From the NCBI GenBank assembly GCA_937958295.1, contig CALFEY010000161.1, positions 1 through 16,100 on the forward strand: 16,100 nucleotides of DNA, written 5' to 3'. Positions 15,041 through 16,100 of the stretch are shown piece after piece. Every line of letters starts with the position of its first letter. Position 1 is the first letter of the stretch. Under the pieces are notes generated by a model. The model was not told where the DNA came from. It saw nothing but the letters and a program-made list of their open reading frames with translations, and did not search any database. The translations under genes and the position numbers were made by a program. The stretch is from an uncultured Pseudomonadota bacterium (lineage in GTDB: Bacteria > Pseudomonadota > Gammaproteobacteria > Burkholderiales > Casimicrobiaceae).

Positions 15041-15056
15041 GCACCATCCGTGGTGC
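15041..15056. promoter_or_regulatory. Inverted repeat upstream of the regulator gene
   Basis: GCACCA-TCCG-TGGTGC is a perfect 6-4-6 dyad 43 bases upstream of the regulator's ATG, within its probable leader or promoter. It could be a binding site for the regulator or the LysR protein, or a leader hairpin. Confidence 0.4.
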
Positions 15057-15108
15057 ACAATGACCCCCCGGGTGGACAAAGCATCAAGTGCCCAAACTGG
15101 AATAGGTC

Positions 15109-15126
15109 GATTACCATTTGGTTATC
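15109..15126. promoter_or_regulatory. Imperfect dyad, candidate LysR-type binding site
   Basis: GATTACC-ATTT-GGTTATC is a 7-4-7 inverted repeat with one mismatch in the divergent intergenic region, 24 bases before the LysR start. It lies in an AT-rich patch and has the size and position expected for an autoregulatory LysR site. No footprint evidence exists. Confidence 0.45.
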
Positions 15127-15149
15127 GCCCACCCAATTTTCGCCGCGGG

Positions 15150-16088
15150 ATGCCCCAAGACGAGCTCATCGAACGCCTGCCGCGCCACCTGCGCCTACGC
15201 GAACTGCGTATCTTCGTGACCGTTTTGGACCACGGGAGCTTCCGGAAGGCCGCCGCCGCCCTCCACGTGACTCAACCGGCGATTACCAAGTCGATTGCCG
15301 GCCTGGAGGATATCCTGGCCGTCAGGCTCTTCGATCGCACCCCTAACGGCGTGGAGCCCACGGCCCACGGCTTGAGCTTCGCGCCCCATGCGCGGGCCAT
15401 CTTCCACGAGTTGAAGAGTGCCGCCCGGGCGATCGACGTCGTCTCGCGCGGGGCCACGGGCACGCTCCGCTTGGGTACGGTGCCGCTGCCCGGCGGCGGC
15501 TTTGTGCCCATGGCAGTCCACCGACTGGTGCGGCGCAATCCCGGGATCTTCGTCTCCATGACGGAAGGACGGGAGCCGGAGCTCTCCGACCTCCTGCGCC
15601 GGCGCGAGATCGACGTGGCGCTCGTCTTCCTGACGCAGGTACCGCCCAACGACGACCTGGATGCGCACACGCTCTTCGAGGCCCAGTTGTGCGTGGTCTC
15701 CGCCCGCAATCATCGCCTCGCCGCCCAGCCCGTGCTGACCTGGGATGAGCTCTCGAACGAGCTCTGGGTGCTGCCGCCGGCCAGCACGGTGTTCTCCAAT
15801 CAGGTGCGGCGCACCCTCGCACGCGCGAACCTGGACATGCCGCGGCACAGCGTGGAGTCGCTGTCCATCCACATCCAGCGGTCGATGGTGCTGCACGGCG
15901 GCATGCTCTCGTTCGGCTCGCGCTCGCGCTACGACGTCTCGCCGCTGCACGACCTGCTCGTGCGCCTTCCCTATGACCTGCCCACGTCTGTGAATGCGAT
16001 TGGCGCGCTCACGCTGCGCGGCCGCGAGCGGTCGCCGCTCACCGATCAGTTGATAGACGAGATCCGGCGCCTGTCGGTGTCGGAATAG
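15150..16088 (+). CDS. LysR-family transcriptional regulator
   Basis: A 312-residue regulator of standard LysR length. The N-terminal HTH (about 14-75) reads 'LRLRELRIFVTVLDHGSFRKAAAALHVTQPAITKSIAGLEDILAVRLFDRTPNGVEPTAHG', followed by the linker helix and a periplasmic-binding-protein-like effector domain from about 103 ('GTLRLGTVPLPGGGFVP', 'RRREIDVALVFL', 'LCVVSARNHRLA', 'WVLPPASTVF') to the end. It senses a small molecule and most likely controls the divergent regulator gene or its own transcription; LysR proteins typically act on a divergent neighbour. Start 15150 is chosen from HTH position; the frame is open to 14937 but the upstream part has no homology and overlaps the regulator. No strong RBS is visible. 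The stop is just inside the window, so downstream partners are unseen. Effector unknown. Confidence 0.93.
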   Translation: MPQDELIERLPRHLRLRELRIFVTVLDHGSFRKAAAALHVTQPAITKSIAGLEDILAVRLFDRTPNGVEPTAHGLSFAPHARAIFHELKSAARAIDVVSRGATGTLRLGTVPLPGGGFVPMAVHRLVRRNPGIFVSMTEGREPELSDLLRRREIDVALVFLTQVPPNDDLDAHTLFEAQLCVVSARNHRLAAQPVLTWDELSNELWVLPPASTVFSNQVRRTLARANLDMPRHSVESLSIHIQRSMVLHGGMLSFGSRSRYDVSPLHDLLVRLPYDLPTSVNAIGALTLRGRERSPLTDQLIDEIRRLSVSE

Positions 16089-16100
16089 ACCTGTTCACCG

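Noticed and set aside
14937..15149. Longer N-terminus for the LysR protein
   Set aside because: The added 71 residues have no LysR homology, overlap the divergent regulator's start and include both candidate operator dyads.

Overview
The window is a GC-rich, gene-dense stretch of a Gram-negative chromosome. An outer-membrane channel, an RND pump with its periplasmic adaptor, a lipoprotein esterase and a secreted beta-helix protein all require a double membrane. The protein styles (LysR, FixJ-like regulator, ArsR, proteobacterial RIO kinase, wHTH-TPR regulator) suggest a high-GC proteobacterium, most likely a betaproteobacterium of the Burkholderiales type. That placement is inference from resemblance, not from a search. 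No tRNA, rRNA, IS element, CRISPR array or phage gene is visible, and no gap between genes exceeds about 200 bases.

Left part (1-3532): the C-terminal end of a large beta-helix, filamentous-haemagglutinin-like exoprotein (plus) converges on a wHTH-TPR regulator (minus). That regulator is divergent from a lipoprotein SGNH/GDSL esterase (plus).

Centre (3617-10693): a tripartite efflux locus. On the minus strand, transcribed leftward, are adaptor, RND pump, a 69-residue DUF2892 (YgaP-type) membrane protein and a TolC-like channel. The first three overlap by ATGA. On the plus strand, divergently, are an ArsR-family repressor and a class I SAM methyltransferase. The 149-bp divergent intergenic region holds an AT-rich island with two back-to-back overlapping sigma70-like promoters. 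Both 17-bp spacers are occupied by the same 8-2-8 palindrome (9571-9588). The simplest reading is a single ArsR operator that silences both arms until an inducer releases it: efflux arm to the left, repressor plus modifying enzyme to the right.

Right part (10733-16088): a two-gene kinase operon on the minus strand encodes a membrane Cache-sensor protein with a C-terminal Hanks-type Ser/Thr kinase, followed after 8 bases by a RIO1-like kinase. Next come a 66-residue orphan small protein (plus), a FixJ/NarL-like regulator whose receiver has lost its phospho-acceptor chemistry (minus), and a divergent LysR-type regulator (plus). Two inverted repeats lie in the gap between these last two genes.

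The most interesting unit is the ArsR/methyltransferase versus adaptor/RND/DUF2892/TolC locus, read as one 'modify and export' stress module. Second are the paired sensor-Ser/Thr-kinase and RIO kinase, and third the phosphorylation-dead response regulator.
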